Shown here piece after piece: positions 18,511 to 28,142 of a DNA stretch of 52,748 bases. How positions within the stretch are numbered: position 1 is the stretch's first letter; each line of letters opens with the position of its first letter. The translations under genes were made by a program, and so were the position numbers. Origin of the DNA: DASPOF01 sp035626155. GTDB taxonomy: Bacteria > Desulfobacterota > Binatia > Binatales > Binataceae. The notes below the pieces were generated by a model, which did no database searches, was not told the origin of the DNA, and saw only the letters and a program-made list of their open reading frames with translations. Where the stretch lies: positions 1 to 52,748 of the forward strand of contig DASPOF010000067.1 of the NCBI GenBank assembly GCA_035626155.1. Direction: 5' to 3'.

Positions 18511-21500
18511 TCACGGGATCGTGCGCAGCCGGGCGAGCGCCTCCAGGCGCGTGCGCGGCTTGATCTTCACGCGCTGTTCTTCGTAGGGGCCGCATACGCG
18601 GCGATAGTCGCACCACTCGCATTCGCCGGCCGCCGGAGCCGCGGGAAAAAACCCCGCGCCGAGCGCCGCATCGAGCGTGCGGGTGAACGTGTCGAGCGCG
18701 GAGCGCGCCTCCTGATCGATCTCGACGGCGCGCTCCTCGTAACCGCCCGCCGCGGTGCAGTAGTAAAGGCGTCCCGAGCGCACCGGCCGGCCGAGCAGCC
18801 GCTCGGCTGCGAGCGCGTAGAGGACCGGCTGCAAAGTTTTGCCGCCGCCGATCACGAAGCCGCGCTCGGCGCGCACCTTGCCGGTCTTGTGGTCGGTCAC
18901 GCGAAGCGGCCCGTCGGGGGCGCGCTCGACGAGATCGATCGAACCGCGCAATTGGAGCCCGCCCGGGAGCGCAACCGGATTTTCCGTGCTTGCCGGGTCC
19001 GCCTGATCGCGATCGGAAAGCCCGAATGCGAGTTCGAACCGCTCCGGGCGCCATCGCGCGGGATCCTCGGCCGCGCGCCTGAGCCACTCGCCCAAGTCGG
19101 CGCGAATCGCGTCGATGCCATCGCGCCAAACGCGGTCGATCGCCGGCGCGAGTTCCTCGCGCCATCGCGCCGCGACCGAGTCGGTCACCGCGTCGAGCAT
19201 CCGGGACGCCTCGGCAAGATTGCCCGCCGCAACCGGCAGCAGGTTCGCCGCGCGCAGAGCGGTCAGCACCTCGAACTGCACTTCGTGAAAGAGCGCGCCG
19301 CGAGTGAGCGGGTCGATCACCTCGAGCGCCTCGATTTCCTCGCGCGGCGCGAGCCTGTGGATCGCCTGGAGGAAGAACCGGTACGGGCACGATGCGAAAT
19401 TCTGGAGCCCAGTCGGCGAGTAGGACCTGGCGGCGATCTGATGGCGCGCCAATGCGCCCAGCGCGGGCGGGTCCGGATCGACCAGCCCGTCCGCGCCGGT
19501 CCAGCGCTTAAGCCATCGCCGCGCCCGCCCCCTGAGCGCGCGCGCGAGATGCTCGTTGGCTCCGAGCAGGTAGTTGGCCGCGCCGACCGTCGCGTCGGCA
19601 TCGACGCCGACGAGCTTGTCGAGGATCGCGAGATCGAACTCGGCGTCATCGATCGCGTCCTCGGGACTTGCCGGCGCGGGCCACCCCAGCCGCATCGCCT
19701 GCTCGCACGCGGCGCGCCGCGCGAGTTCGTCGAAGCCGGGCAGCCGCCCCTCGGCGGCGCGCAAAATCTCAAGGGCGTAGAACGAAGGGACGCGCGGGCG
19801 GCCCTGCTCGAGATCGACGCGCGGGTAGGTGAACATCGCGCGGTTTTCGGCCGCCCCGGCTCCAAGCCTGAGCGCGAGGCGTTCCGCCTCGCTGCGATCC
19901 TCGATGAGCATCAGATGCGCACCGAGGCGCTTGCGCGCCGCATCGGGAAGGATTGGATCCTCGGTCAGCTTGCGCGGAAATCCGCGCTCGGCAAGTCCCG
20001 GAACGATGACCACATCGAAGCTCATCCCGCGCGCGCGTGCCGGCGAGGCCACGAAGACCGCGCCGTAGCGCCGCCGCGAGGGCGGCCTCTCAAGCCGCCC
20101 CAGCCGCTCGCCCAGCACGAGGCGGACCTCGTCGAGACCGGCCGGACCGACCGGACCCATCGGCTCGAGTTCCGCGAGCGCCGCCAGCACCGGCTCGCGG
20201 TCGCGGATGGCGAGATCGGTGAGCGCGCGCAGCAAGGCGAGCCACTCGGACCAGACCGCCTTCTCCGGAAGCGCCGCCAGCGCCGACACGATCGGCAGCG
20301 CAACGCGCTTTAGGTGGGCAAGATCGCCGAGCTGCCGATCGATCGCGCCCGCGCGCGCATCGTCATCGGAGAGTTCAACGCGCCTGCGCCTGAGTTCGTG
20401 TTCGAGACCGTCGAGCCGCCGTTCCCATCGCGCGGCGCTCCCGATGACCGCCGCATCGGAGAGCAGCCGCTCCCAGCGCCAGGGCGCGGTAGGCATCTCG
20501 GTGGCTCCCGCATCGCTGTCGGCCTCGCCGGCCGCGCGCGCCGGTTCCAGGTCCGTCCCAAGCGGCGCGGGATGGAGTTCCGAGTCGGATGACAACGCGG
20601 CCGGCGCATCGCGCGATTCCCCCTCATCAGCGACCTGCGCGAGCGAGAGGTACTCGGCGAAGCGCCGCGCGGAAAGGTCCTCGGCGGCGCAAGCGAGCAA
20701 CGCGACCAGCGCGCGGCCGGCCGGTTCTGGCCGCCGCGATCCGCGCGCGAAGTAGGCGGGAATTCCGGCCCGGTCGAAGGTTTCCTCCAGGTAAGGCGCA
20801 TAACGAACCGGGTCGCGCAGCAGGACGGCGATTCGATCGAACCGCACGCCGCGGCGCGCTTCGGCGAGGATCCGGCGCGCGATTTCGACGCACTCGTGCA
20901 TCTCGCCGGGCGCCGAGATGATCGCGACGGTCTCATCGAGCGTGCGTTCGGCGGGAGTCGTCTCGCGAAACAGATGCTCCTGAAGGCGGATCAGCGAGGA
21001 AGGCTCATCGCGGGACGGCGGCGAATCGAGCGCCGGCGAAGTCCCGAGCGCATCGGAGAGCATCGACGCCGTCCGCGTGTCTGCGGCCGGACAGGTCGCG
21101 AAAATTTGCGGCGCGCGAGCCGCCAGCGCCGATATGAACTTAAGCTCGCGCGCTCCGTCGATCGCGACGTCGAGCAACAGCGTCGCAAGTGCCGCGAAGC
21201 GCGGCGGATCGGCGCGGACCGCATCGGTCGCAAGCGCGAGCATCCCGGCGCGATCGATGAGCCGCGCGGCGGCCAGTTCGGCCTCGAACTGCGCGAGCAT
21301 CGCCGCGATCGCCTCGCCCGCCCCACCGAGCGAGCGGAGCGCCTCGGGCGAGACATCGTTGAGCCTCAGCTCTTCGATCGTACGCGCAAGCGCGCCGGCA
21401 AATCCGGGGCGATCGAAAATCGGTGCGAAGTGAGCGAGCGCGCCCGACGGCGCCAGACGAAATACCGCGCGCGCCGCGATCGCTTCAGCGGCCAGACCGG

Positions 21501-21756
21501 CGGCGGGCGCAAGCCCCGCCTCGGCCATCCGGTCGGCGGCGAGCAGGCCGACGAGCCGGTTGAGGCTCATGCGATGGATTCCGGCGCTCGCGCCGCGTGC
21601 GGCCGCATGCGCGCGCACCAGATCGTCGGCGGACTCGCGCGCCCAGGAGACCACGAGCATCTCCCCCGAAGCGCCGGCCGCCTCGACGAACGCGCGGGCC
21701 TTGGCGATTCGGTACGCCGCGCGCGGCGAAATGACTATCTCACGCGATGCGGGCAT
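18511..21756 (-). CDS. addB: AddB-like Fe-S nuclease subunit
   Basis: A 1081-residue partner of AddA. The C-terminal nuclease domain has GSIDLVERAP and LRVTDHKTGKVR. It is bracketed by the four cysteines of an AddB-type [4Fe-4S] cluster: Cys790 (FASCPYRFFLQ) and Cys1046, 1049 and 1055 (ECEWCDYRRVCG). The N-terminal region is helicase-like but shows no Walker A G-K-[TS]: the corresponding segment reads EMLVVSWARESADDLVR. It probably does not hydrolyse ATP, as in other AddB proteins whose helicase fold serves for Chi scanning or structure. Upstream and co-directional with addA. Confidence 0.85.
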   Translation of the reverse strand: MPASREIVISPRAAYRIAKARAFVEAAGASGEMLVVSWARESADDLVRAHAAARGASAGIHRMSLNRLVGLLAADRMAEAGLAPAAGLAAEAIAARAVFRLAPSGALAHFAPIFDRPGFAGALARTIEELRLNDVSPEALRSLGGAGEAIAAMLAQFEAELAAARLIDRAGMLALATDAVRADPPRFAALATLLLDVAIDGARELKFISALAARAPQIFATCPAADTRTASMLSDALGTSPALDSPPSRDEPSSLIRLQEHLFRETTPAERTLDETVAIISAPGEMHECVEIARRILAEARRGVRFDRIAVLLRDPVRYAPYLEETFDRAGIPAYFARGSRRPEPAGRALVALLACAAEDLSARRFAEYLSLAQVADEGESRDAPAALSSDSELHPAPLGTDLEPARAAGEADSDAGATEMPTAPWRWERLLSDAAVIGSAARWERRLDGLEHELRRRRVELSDDDARAGAIDRQLGDLAHLKRVALPIVSALAALPEKAVWSEWLALLRALTDLAIRDREPVLAALAELEPMGPVGPAGLDEVRLVLGERLGRLERPPSRRRYGAVFVASPARARGMSFDVVIVPGLAERGFPRKLTEDPILPDAARKRLGAHLMLIEDRSEAERLALRLGAGAAENRAMFTYPRVDLEQGRPRVPSFYALEILRAAEGRLPGFDELARRAACEQAMRLGWPAPASPEDAIDDAEFDLAILDKLVGVDADATVGAANYLLGANEHLARALRGRARRWLKRWTGADGLVDPDPPALGALARHQIAARSYSPTGLQNFASCPYRFFLQAIHRLAPREEIEALEVIDPLTRGALFHEVQFEVLTALRAANLLPVAAGNLAEASRMLDAVTDSVAARWREELAPAIDRVWRDGIDAIRADLGEWLRRAAEDPARWRPERFELAFGLSDRDQADPASTENPVALPGGLQLRGSIDLVERAPDGPLRVTDHKTGKVRAERGFVIGGGKTLQPVLYALAAERLLGRPVRSGRLYYCTAAGGYEERAVEIDQEARSALDTFTRTLDAALGAGFFPAAPAAGECEWCDYRRVCGPYEEQRVKIKPRTRLEALARLRTIP

Positions 21757-21918
21757 CGGAGCGGCTCGAAGGCGTCTCCCATCGCGGGGCGAGCGTGCGC
21801 CGCAAATCGGCCCGGTTCAAGAGTCGCGCGGAGATGTTTTCGCAGCGTTCTGTCAGAGCCTTTTCGCGACGAGCGAGCTGTTTCTCCGAGAATACCGCAT
21901 CGCCGAGGCGCGCCGCAG

Positions 21919-22626
21919 CTAAATTTTTGACGCCGTCGGCGACGTCGATGGAGCCGCTGGCGGGTTCGGCGGAGGCGACTGCGCCGGCTTGGCGTGCGCC
22001 TCGGGCGTCGTGGCCGCCGATGGCTCCGGTGCGGGCGTTGATGTCGCCGGTGGCGGCGCCGGGATCATCGGCATCGCCGTCGGCACCGTTACCGTCGGCA
22101 AGGCGGATGCCGGGGTCGGCGTGCCGGCGGGCGATGCGCTCTCCGATGTGACCGCCTGCGCCGCGGTCAGCGCCGTTCCCGCGCCGTAGGTGTACACGAG
22201 CTTGCCGCCCAGGTGACCAACGTAGAAAAGGGTCCCGACCGCAACCAGAGCAACTATCAGGTAGACGGGCCGCGAACCCGACATGAAGCCGAGCGACTCG
22301 ATCAGAATCCGCCATACCGCCAATATCGCGAAGGCAACCGCGAGATACTCGCCGATCTGCGCGTGGCGATGAAGAACCTCTCTCACTTCGGGTGCGAGCG
22401 CCTTCCAGATTCGGTCCGCCTCCATATCCCCGGTCGCATAAGACGCCCCGGCGGCCACCGCGCCGATTATCATCAGCGTGAGCGCCGTGTATCGAATCCA
22501 GGCGCGCGCGGGCGCGAGGCTCGCGACGAGGTCGATAAGAACGGCGATGGCCAGGACCCCGATCGTGAAATGGTCAGCGACCGGATGAAGGTCCAATTGC
22601 TGGAGATAGCTCAGGAAAGAATCCAT
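21919..22626 (-). CDS. DUF2231-like membrane protein with Pro/Ala-rich tail
   Basis: A 235-residue protein from ATG at 22626 (MDSFLSYLQQLDLHPVADHF). Four hydrophobic helices are visible, with the DUF2231 features H-P-x-x-x-H-F in helix 1 and YVGHLGGKLVYTYG after helix 4. The last 75 residues are low-complexity Pro/Ala/Thr/Ser, likely an extended periplasmic or cytoplasmic tail. The family is poorly understood; a link to cytochromes or quinols has been suggested from histidines in the membrane. It follows the GT-C gene on the same strand after a 166-nt gap that holds no recognisable signal. Confidence 0.65.
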   Translation of the reverse strand: MDSFLSYLQQLDLHPVADHFTIGVLAIAVLIDLVASLAPARAWIRYTALTLMIIGAVAAGASYATGDMEADRIWKALAPEVREVLHRHAQIGEYLAVAFAILAVWRILIESLGFMSGSRPVYLIVALVAVGTLFYVGHLGGKLVYTYGAGTALTAAQAVTSESASPAGTPTPASALPTVTVPTAMPMIPAPPPATSTPAPEPSAATTPEAHAKPAQSPPPNPPAAPSTSPTASKI

Positions 22627-22792
22627 CTGGGCTCCTGCGAATGAGATCGGCTGAGGCACCGGCTGCGCGCACGGCCGCGCAGAGCGCCAAAGGTTTCCAG
22701 CAGTTTATCGCAAAGCGCCCGGCATCAGGCAAATCGCTTCCCGCCCATGCCTGGTCCGGGGACGTCGCATCGCCGGCGAGGCCGGTATGCGA

Positions 22793-24574
22793 TCACGGGG
22801 CCGCCGGCGTCGGAGATGGGCTCGGCACGGGAGACGGCTGCGACGGAGGCGCCACGATAACGGTTGGCGCGCTGGATTTGGCCGACGCCTGCACCCGGAG
22901 TTCCGCATCGCGAATCTCAATCGCGCTCCACGCCTGCGCCGTGAACAGATAGCGCACAGCGGCACCAGGCGTCAGCGCATGCAGGTCCGGGCTCCAGGTC
23001 TCCTCGACGCCGAAAACGCGCACGGCGAGATTCTCTTCAGCCAGGCCCGCATCGCGCGGCGCCGGAGCCGCGACGATGGTCGCGCTGGCGGCATCGGTCG
23101 CGGCCGAATCTCGCAGATACCATTGAATTTCCGGCAGGTCGTCGCTGACCGCCGCGGAGCGATCGGCGGCCTCGATCGATGCCTCGGCGTGCGCGCATTC
23201 GGCCGGCGCCTGGATCGTGGTCGCCGGATCGGTCCAAAAAAGCACTGCGTGCCGATGCCACGGCGCCTCGCTCGCATCGGGCGCCGCATACACGACATTG
23301 GTCAGCACTTGCCCATACAACGTGAGCGCGCCGATCGCGGCTGCTGCGTAGCGAGCCACGGACCAGCCTGGCGAGTGATGCAGCCACTCGACGCCGCACG
23401 CGCCGAGCAACGCCATCGGCACGCACATCGCCACCACCATCTCGGTTCGATGTGCGGGCAGAGCCAGGATCGCGCCGACGCTCGCGAGCGTCCAGAGCAG
23501 GGTCCACGCGGCGAACCGCGAACGCACTCGCCCGCCCACAACGGCAACCAGCCCGGCCAGCGCGACAATCACGATTCCAAATTCGTAGAATCCGAGCATC
23601 GGCGCGTAGAAGGCGGCCGCGCCGGCGAGCGACCACGGCGTTGCGCCCTGCGCCAGCGATCGAAGCTCATCCGTGATCACGCCGACCGCCGAGGTGGCGA
23701 AGAACAGAGACTCAAACAACCACCACACGGCGATCGTTGCGGCGGCCGCCACGATCACGAGCAAGCGGCGCCGCGTCCACCAGACCCTGACAGCGAGCCA
23801 GGTATCGGCGCCGGTGATCGCGATCCAGGCGCCGGCCATCCCAAGCGCAATCGCCGCGGTCGCCATGACGCCGGCGCCGACTGGCCCGGAGGCAAGCGCG
23901 ATTCCGCTCGCGCATCCGAGGCCCACAGCCCGCAGCATCGTCGGGCGGTGGGAAATCGAGAGCATCAGCGCGATCGCCGCCATCGCGAACGCGAGCGCCG
24001 GCACCGCCGCTTCACCACTGCGCGAAAACCACGTGATGCTCGGCGAAAGCGCGAGCATCGCCGCCAATGCCAGCGCGCCCGCGCGTCCTGCATACGGCCG
24101 CATCGCGAGCGCCGTCGCGACCAGCAGCAGCCCGCAAAGCGCGAAGGCAAGGCGCGCGGTCCAATCCGATGCGCCCAGCAAGCTGAAGATCCATACCTGG
24201 GCGACCTCGATCCAGGTCAGATGCATCTCGGGATGCGCGGAGAGCGTCCCGATGCCGTCGCGCGCCAGCGTGAGCGCGCCGAGCGCCGCGCGCGACTCAG
24301 CGGGGGAAAGCGGACGCGCTCCGAGCGCGATCATCCGGCTCGCGATCGCGTAGACGGCGATAATGATCCACCCGAGATGCTCGGCGGTCAGCACGTAGAG
24401 CGGCCGGTCGAGCCGCGCCGCGCTCAGATCGACCGTCGGCTCGGGTTGCACCTCTGGTGGAGGCACCGCCTCGCGGTGCTCGCCCGGCTCGATTCCGAGA
24501 TGCCACTCCTCCGGTTCCGGTGTATCGCCGTCCGCCACGATCGAAGCCGTATTTGCCGCCGCGTCCAAAGTCAA
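22793..24574 (-). CDS. GT-C fold membrane protein, Agl23/TIGR03663-like
   Basis: A protein of up to 593 residues with about ten membrane helices. The first luminal loop after helix 1 (RMIALGARPLSPAESRAALG) sits where GT-C glycosyltransferases have an acidic catalytic motif, here weakened to P-A-E-S. The helix-2 region WIEVAQVWIFSLLGASDWTAR and the C-terminal soluble part with LPEIQWYLRD recall the archaeal/Chloroflexi-type Agl23-like family. The start is uncertain: the frame opens at TTG (24574) and GTG at 24538 is an alternative. The C-terminus is Pro/Ser rich. It probably works on polyprenyl-linked sugars, but the substrate is unknown. Confidence 0.6.
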   Translation of the reverse strand: MTLDAAANTASIVADGDTPEPEEWHLGIEPGEHREAVPPPEVQPEPTVDLSAARLDRPLYVLTAEHLGWIIIAVYAIASRMIALGARPLSPAESRAALGALTLARDGIGTLSAHPEMHLTWIEVAQVWIFSLLGASDWTARLAFALCGLLLVATALAMRPYAGRAGALALAAMLALSPSITWFSRSGEAAVPALAFAMAAIALMLSISHRPTMLRAVGLGCASGIALASGPVGAGVMATAAIALGMAGAWIAITGADTWLAVRVWWTRRRLLVIVAAAATIAVWWLFESLFFATSAVGVITDELRSLAQGATPWSLAGAAAFYAPMLGFYEFGIVIVALAGLVAVVGGRVRSRFAAWTLLWTLASVGAILALPAHRTEMVVAMCVPMALLGACGVEWLHHSPGWSVARYAAAAIGALTLYGQVLTNVVYAAPDASEAPWHRHAVLFWTDPATTIQAPAECAHAEASIEAADRSAAVSDDLPEIQWYLRDSAATDAASATIVAAPAPRDAGLAEENLAVRVFGVEETWSPDLHALTPGAAVRYLFTAQAWSAIEIRDAELRVQASAKSSAPTVIVAPPSQPSPVPSPSPTPAAP

Positions 24575-24670
24575 CGCGCGGGCGGGCGAAAGTTATCCAC
24601 CAATCAAGATGCCGAGATGTTTGAGCCAGGCGGCAGCGCCGTTATGCTGATGGTTCGCGGTGAACGGGGA

Positions 24671-26401
24671 ATGAACCGGCCAGCCATAGGCGCGCGACAA
24701 TTCATCAACGGAGCGCTCTCGTTTGTGGTGCTCGCGGCGATGCTCGCGTTGTTCTTCGCTTACCGCGAGCGCGCGATCATCCTGCACGCTCCGCGAGTTT
24801 CGGTCTCGATCGGAAAGCTGCCGTACTATGCGTACTGCTCCTTCTACCGGATGCTCGCGGCGTATCTGCTCGCGCTGGCATTTTCGATCCCGTACGGGAT
24901 GGCGGCGGCACGCGGTCGGCTCTGGGAGCGGGTCCTGATTCCCGCGGTCGATATCGCGCAGTCGGTGCCGGTGGTCGGATTTTTTCCCGCCGCGATCTAT
25001 TTTTTCGTGGCGCTCGCGCACGGAGGCCGGCTCGGAGTCGAGATGGCTGCGATCTTCCTCATTTTCACGAGCCAGGCATGGAACATGACGCTGGGCGTTT
25101 TCGAGGCGGTCAAGACGATTCCCGCCGACTCACTCGAGGCGCTCGAGGCGTTCGGCGCATCGGGGTGGCTCAAGTTCAGGCGGCTGCTCATGCCCGCGTC
25201 CGTGCCGAAGCTCGTGTACAACTCGATCCTGTCGTGGGTTGCGGGATGGTACTTCCTGATCGCCTGCGAAATCATCTCGGTCGGCCCGGCTCAGTCCTAC
25301 CGCCTGCCCGGGCTGGGCAGCTTCCTGATGGAGACGGCCGACCGCGGGCAGACCCTGGACATGGTCCTGGGACTGTTGATGCTGCTCGCGGTGATCGTCG
25401 CGATGGATGTGATCGTATGGCAGCCGCTGTCGGCGTGGGCGGAGAAATTCCGATTCGAGTTCGCCGCGTCGTCGGGACCGGCCCGTTCGCTCGGGATGCC
25501 GGGCGTGCTCGGGTGGGTTGGCCCGCGCATCGCGCAATCGGTGCAGGCGTTGTTCCGTCCGCCGGTGCGCGCGCTCAAACGGGCGATCGCCTCGGTTCCG
25601 GCGGTCCACCTGGTATCGCGCGAGCGCGCCGCGCAGGCAGGCCGGGCGATGCGGATCCTTGTGGCGGGCGCGCTGCTGATTTCCAGCGCATACGCCGTGG
25701 CCGCCGGGCTGATCGCGCTGGCGCGTGCTCTGCTCCAGCCGTGGCCATCAGAGGTGAGAGAGATTCCCGCGGCGACGATCGCATCAACGCTCCGAATGAT
25801 CGTCGCGTACGCGCTCTCGCTTGGGTGGACGGTTCCGTGCGCGCTCGCGGCGGCCGAAAGTCCGCGCTTCAACCGCATCCTCGCGCCCGCCGCGGAGATC
25901 GCCGGTTCGATCCCCGCCACCGCGCTCTTCCCGATGATCGTGCTGTTCGTGATCAAGGTGACGGGCGGGATGAACCTCGCCTCGGTCCTGCTGATTCTGA
26001 CCGGGATGCAGTGGTACCTGCTGTTCAATCTGCTGGCCGGGGTGAACCAGGTGCCCGAGGATCTCAAGGAGGCCGCGCGCGCGTTCGGACTGTCGCGGCT
26101 GGCGACCTGGCGCAAACTGACGCTGCCCGCGGTGATGCCCTCGCTGATCACCGGCAGCCTCACCGCGTGGGGCGGCGGATGGAACGCGCTCATCCTGTCG
26201 GAGTTCTTCGTTTACCGGGGACACACCTACCAGGTGATGGGGCTGGGCGCGCTGCTCGATGACGCAACCTATCGGACCGGGAATGGAACGATGATCCTGC
26301 TGAGCCTGCTATCGATGGTGCTGGTGGTGATAACCTTGAACCGCCTGATATGGCGCAGGCTTTATGATCTCGCAACCGAGCGCTACCGGCTCGATTACTG
26401 A
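24671..26401 (+). CDS. Fused two-domain ABC permease, NitT/TauT-like
   Basis: A 576-residue inner-membrane permease that contains two BPD-type permease domains in one chain. Each has an EAA-type coupling loop: EALEAFGASGWLKFRRLLMP in the first half and EAARAFGLSRLATWRKLTLP in the second. About twelve membrane helices are expected. Such duplicated permeases (COG4986-like) belong to the nitrate/sulfonate/taurine importer class. The ATG at 24671 is preceded by GGTGA; an in-frame ATG at 24617 is possible. Downstream are the ATPase (30-nt gap) and the accessory domain gene. No substrate-binding protein is encoded nearby, so the transported anion cannot be named. Confidence 0.85.
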   Translation: MNRPAIGARQFINGALSFVVLAAMLALFFAYRERAIILHAPRVSVSIGKLPYYAYCSFYRMLAAYLLALAFSIPYGMAAARGRLWERVLIPAVDIAQSVPVVGFFPAAIYFFVALAHGGRLGVEMAAIFLIFTSQAWNMTLGVFEAVKTIPADSLEALEAFGASGWLKFRRLLMPASVPKLVYNSILSWVAGWYFLIACEIISVGPAQSYRLPGLGSFLMETADRGQTLDMVLGLLMLLAVIVAMDVIVWQPLSAWAEKFRFEFAASSGPARSLGMPGVLGWVGPRIAQSVQALFRPPVRALKRAIASVPAVHLVSRERAAQAGRAMRILVAGALLISSAYAVAAGLIALARALLQPWPSEVREIPAATIASTLRMIVAYALSLGWTVPCALAAAESPRFNRILAPAAEIAGSIPATALFPMIVLFVIKVTGGMNLASVLLILTGMQWYLLFNLLAGVNQVPEDLKEAARAFGLSRLATWRKLTLPAVMPSLITGSLTAWGGGWNALILSEFFVYRGHTYQVMGLGALLDDATYRTGNGTMILLSLLSMVLVVITLNRLIWRRLYDLATERYRLDY

Positions 26402-26431
26402 CGGCATGTGCGACGCTGACGCTTCTGACCC

Positions 26432-27190
26432 ATGGCCCTCCTCGAACTCAAGAACGTCTCGAAAAGCTTCGCCCTGCCGAAGGGAACGCTGCGCGTCCTC
26501 GATGACATCTGTTTCGCCGTCGAGGAGGGCCAGTTCGTGGCGCTGGTGGGGCCGTCGGGATGCGGCAAGTCGACCCTGCTCAGAATAATCAACGGGATCA
26601 TACCGATGAGTTCCGGGCAGGTGCTCTATCGAGGCCGGCAAGTGGACGGGATCAATCTTGAATCCGCGCTGGTGTTCCAGTCCTTCGCGCTGCTGCCGTG
26701 GCTCACGGTCAAAGCGAACATCGAGATGGGCCTGGAGGCGCGCGGAGTGAGCCGCGAGGAGCGCGAGAAGATCGCCGGCAAATATATCGACAAAGTCGGC
26801 CTCGACGGTTTCGAGGAGGCCTATCCGCGCGAGCTGTCCGGCGGAATGAAACAGCGCGTCGGACTGGCGCGGGCGCTCGCGGTTGAGCCAAGGGTGCTGC
26901 TGATGGACGAGCCGTTTTCCGCACTCGATGCGCTGACGGCGATCACGTTGCGCGAGGAATTGCTCGACATCTGGCGGGCGCCCGAGATGTCGGTCCACAC
27001 CATCGTGATGGTCACCCACATCATCGAGGAGGCGGTGGAACTCGCCGATCGGATTATCGTCTTCACCACCGGTCCGGGGCGGGTGGTCGCCGACCTCAAG
27101 GTGGAGCTGCCGCGCCCGCGCGACCGGCGCACCGAGGCATTCAATGCGCTGTCCGACAAGGTATTCTCACTAATCGAGGAGCGCGGCTGA
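26432..27190 (+). CDS. ABC transporter ATPase, NitT/TauT type
   Basis: A 252-residue ATP-binding subunit. Walker A GPSGCGKSTLL, Q-loop FQSFALLPW, signature LSGGMKQRVGLARAL, Walker B VLLMDEPFSALD and the switch His in MVTHIIEEAVELAD are all present. The P-W after the Q-loop is typical of nitrate/sulfonate transporters. It energises the fused permease encoded immediately upstream. Its TGA stop overlaps the ATG of the next gene, which indicates coupled translation. Confidence 0.95.
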   Translation: MALLELKNVSKSFALPKGTLRVLDDICFAVEEGQFVALVGPSGCGKSTLLRIINGIIPMSSGQVLYRGRQVDGINLESALVFQSFALLPWLTVKANIEMGLEARGVSREEREKIAGKYIDKVGLDGFEEAYPRELSGGMKQRVGLARALAVEPRVLLMDEPFSALDALTAITLREELLDIWRAPEMSVHTIVMVTHIIEEAVELADRIIVFTTGPGRVVADLKVELPRPRDRRTEAFNALSDKVFSLIEERG

Positions 27191-27678
27191 TGCCTCACGC
27201 GGATATCCATCCGATTCCCGATTGCCACCTGACCGTAGTGTTCGGGCTCCTTGAGTTTCTGGAAGATCGCGGCGGCCGCGAGGACGGCTACAAGATCGCG
27301 CGCGACTTGCAGTTCGATTTCGGCGACCTGCTCAAGGTGATGAAGGCCGCGGAAATCCTCGGATTTGTCTCAACGCCCGCGGGCGACGTCGTGCTCGAAC
27401 CGCTCGGCAAGCAAATCATCGATGCCGACGTGAACCATCGCAAGCTGCTGGTGCGCCAGCAGCTCAAAAAGCTCAATCTCTTCAGCTATCTCGTCCGCCT
27501 GCTGCGCGGCGAGAAGGATCGCTCGGTCAGCAGAAAAGTCGTGCTCGAGCATCTCGCGATGCTGCTGCCGAGCGAAAAGCCCGAACGGCTCTTCTCGACC
27601 GTGGTCAACTGGGGGCGCTGGGCAGAGTTGTTCGGATATAACAAGGACGAGGACCGCTTCTATCTCGATCACGAATAG
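27190..27678 (+). CDS. AAA-associated C-terminal domain protein
   Basis: A 162-residue protein matching the AAA_assoc_C domain: an HPIPDCHLTVVFGLLEFLED start and a winged-helix-like ELLK/VMKAAEILGF core, with a C-terminal RLFSTVVNWGRWAELFGYN segment. In many genomes this domain is fused to the C-terminus of NitT/TauT-type ATPases. Here it is a separate cistron that overlaps the ATPase stop by one base. I infer a regulatory subunit that binds the ATPase. The ligand is unknown. Confidence 0.8.
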   Translation: MPHADIHPIPDCHLTVVFGLLEFLEDRGGREDGYKIARDLQFDFGDLLKVMKAAEILGFVSTPAGDVVLEPLGKQIIDADVNHRKLLVRQQLKKLNLFSYLVRLLRGEKDRSVSRKVVLEHLAMLLPSEKPERLFSTVVNWGRWAELFGYNKDEDRFYLDHE

Positions 27679-27707
27679 CGCCAATCCGGCCGAAGGAGGA
27701 ACCGCCC

Positions 27708-28079
27708 ATGGCAACCGAAAGCGAGCAGGTCGTCGATCGATTCATCGCTGCGTGGTCTCGGCGCAACCTCGAGGAAATCATGACGTTCTTCGCCGACGAC
27801 GCCGTCTATCACAACATCCCGATGGCGCCGGCGCGGGGCAAAGAAGCGATTCGCGCCGTGATCAACATGTTCCTCCCGATGGCGCGCGCGGTCGAATTCA
27901 AGGTGCTGAACAGCGCATCGGCGGGCGCGATCGTGTTCAACGAACGCATCGACATCTTCGACATGGGCGCCAAGCGAGTCGAGCTGCCCGTTGCGGGCGT
28001 GTTCGAAGTGCGCGGCGGCAAGATCGCGGCCTGGCGCGACTACTTCGACCTGGCGGCGTGGACCAGCCAGATGAGCTGA
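27708..28079 (+). CDS. Limonene-1,2-epoxide hydrolase/SnoaL-like protein
   Basis: A 123-residue NTF2-fold protein. The N-terminal helix (VVDRFIAAWSRRNLEEIMTFF) and ADDAVYHNIPMAPARGKEAI segment are typical. The R-x-D pair in FNERIDIF and the later Asp in AWRDYFDL match the Arg-Asp-Asp catalytic group of limonene epoxide hydrolase. It would open an epoxide by direct hydration, but the substrate is not inferable. AAGGAGGAACCGCCC before the ATG is a strong ribosome site. It lies between the ABC operon and selB. Confidence 0.75.
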   Translation: MATESEQVVDRFIAAWSRRNLEEIMTFFADDAVYHNIPMAPARGKEAIRAVINMFLPMARAVEFKVLNSASAGAIVFNERIDIFDMGAKRVELPVAGVFEVRGGKIAAWRDYFDLAAWTSQMS

Positions 28080-28142
28080 TCCGGCCGGCCCGGCGGCCCG
28101 CGTTTCGGCAGCCTTCGCGCGCGGTGTAAGCTCTGGCCTGCG

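Noticed and set aside
18187..20313. 708-codon plus-strand open frame
   Set aside because: It is antisense to addB/addA, Arg/Ala-rich throughout and has no family motif; GC-rich coding strands produce such shadows.
22787..24670. Long N-terminal extension of the ABC permease frame
   Set aside because: The first 600 or so codons run antisense to the GT-C membrane gene and are Arg/His-rich. The permease starts at 24671 (or 24617).
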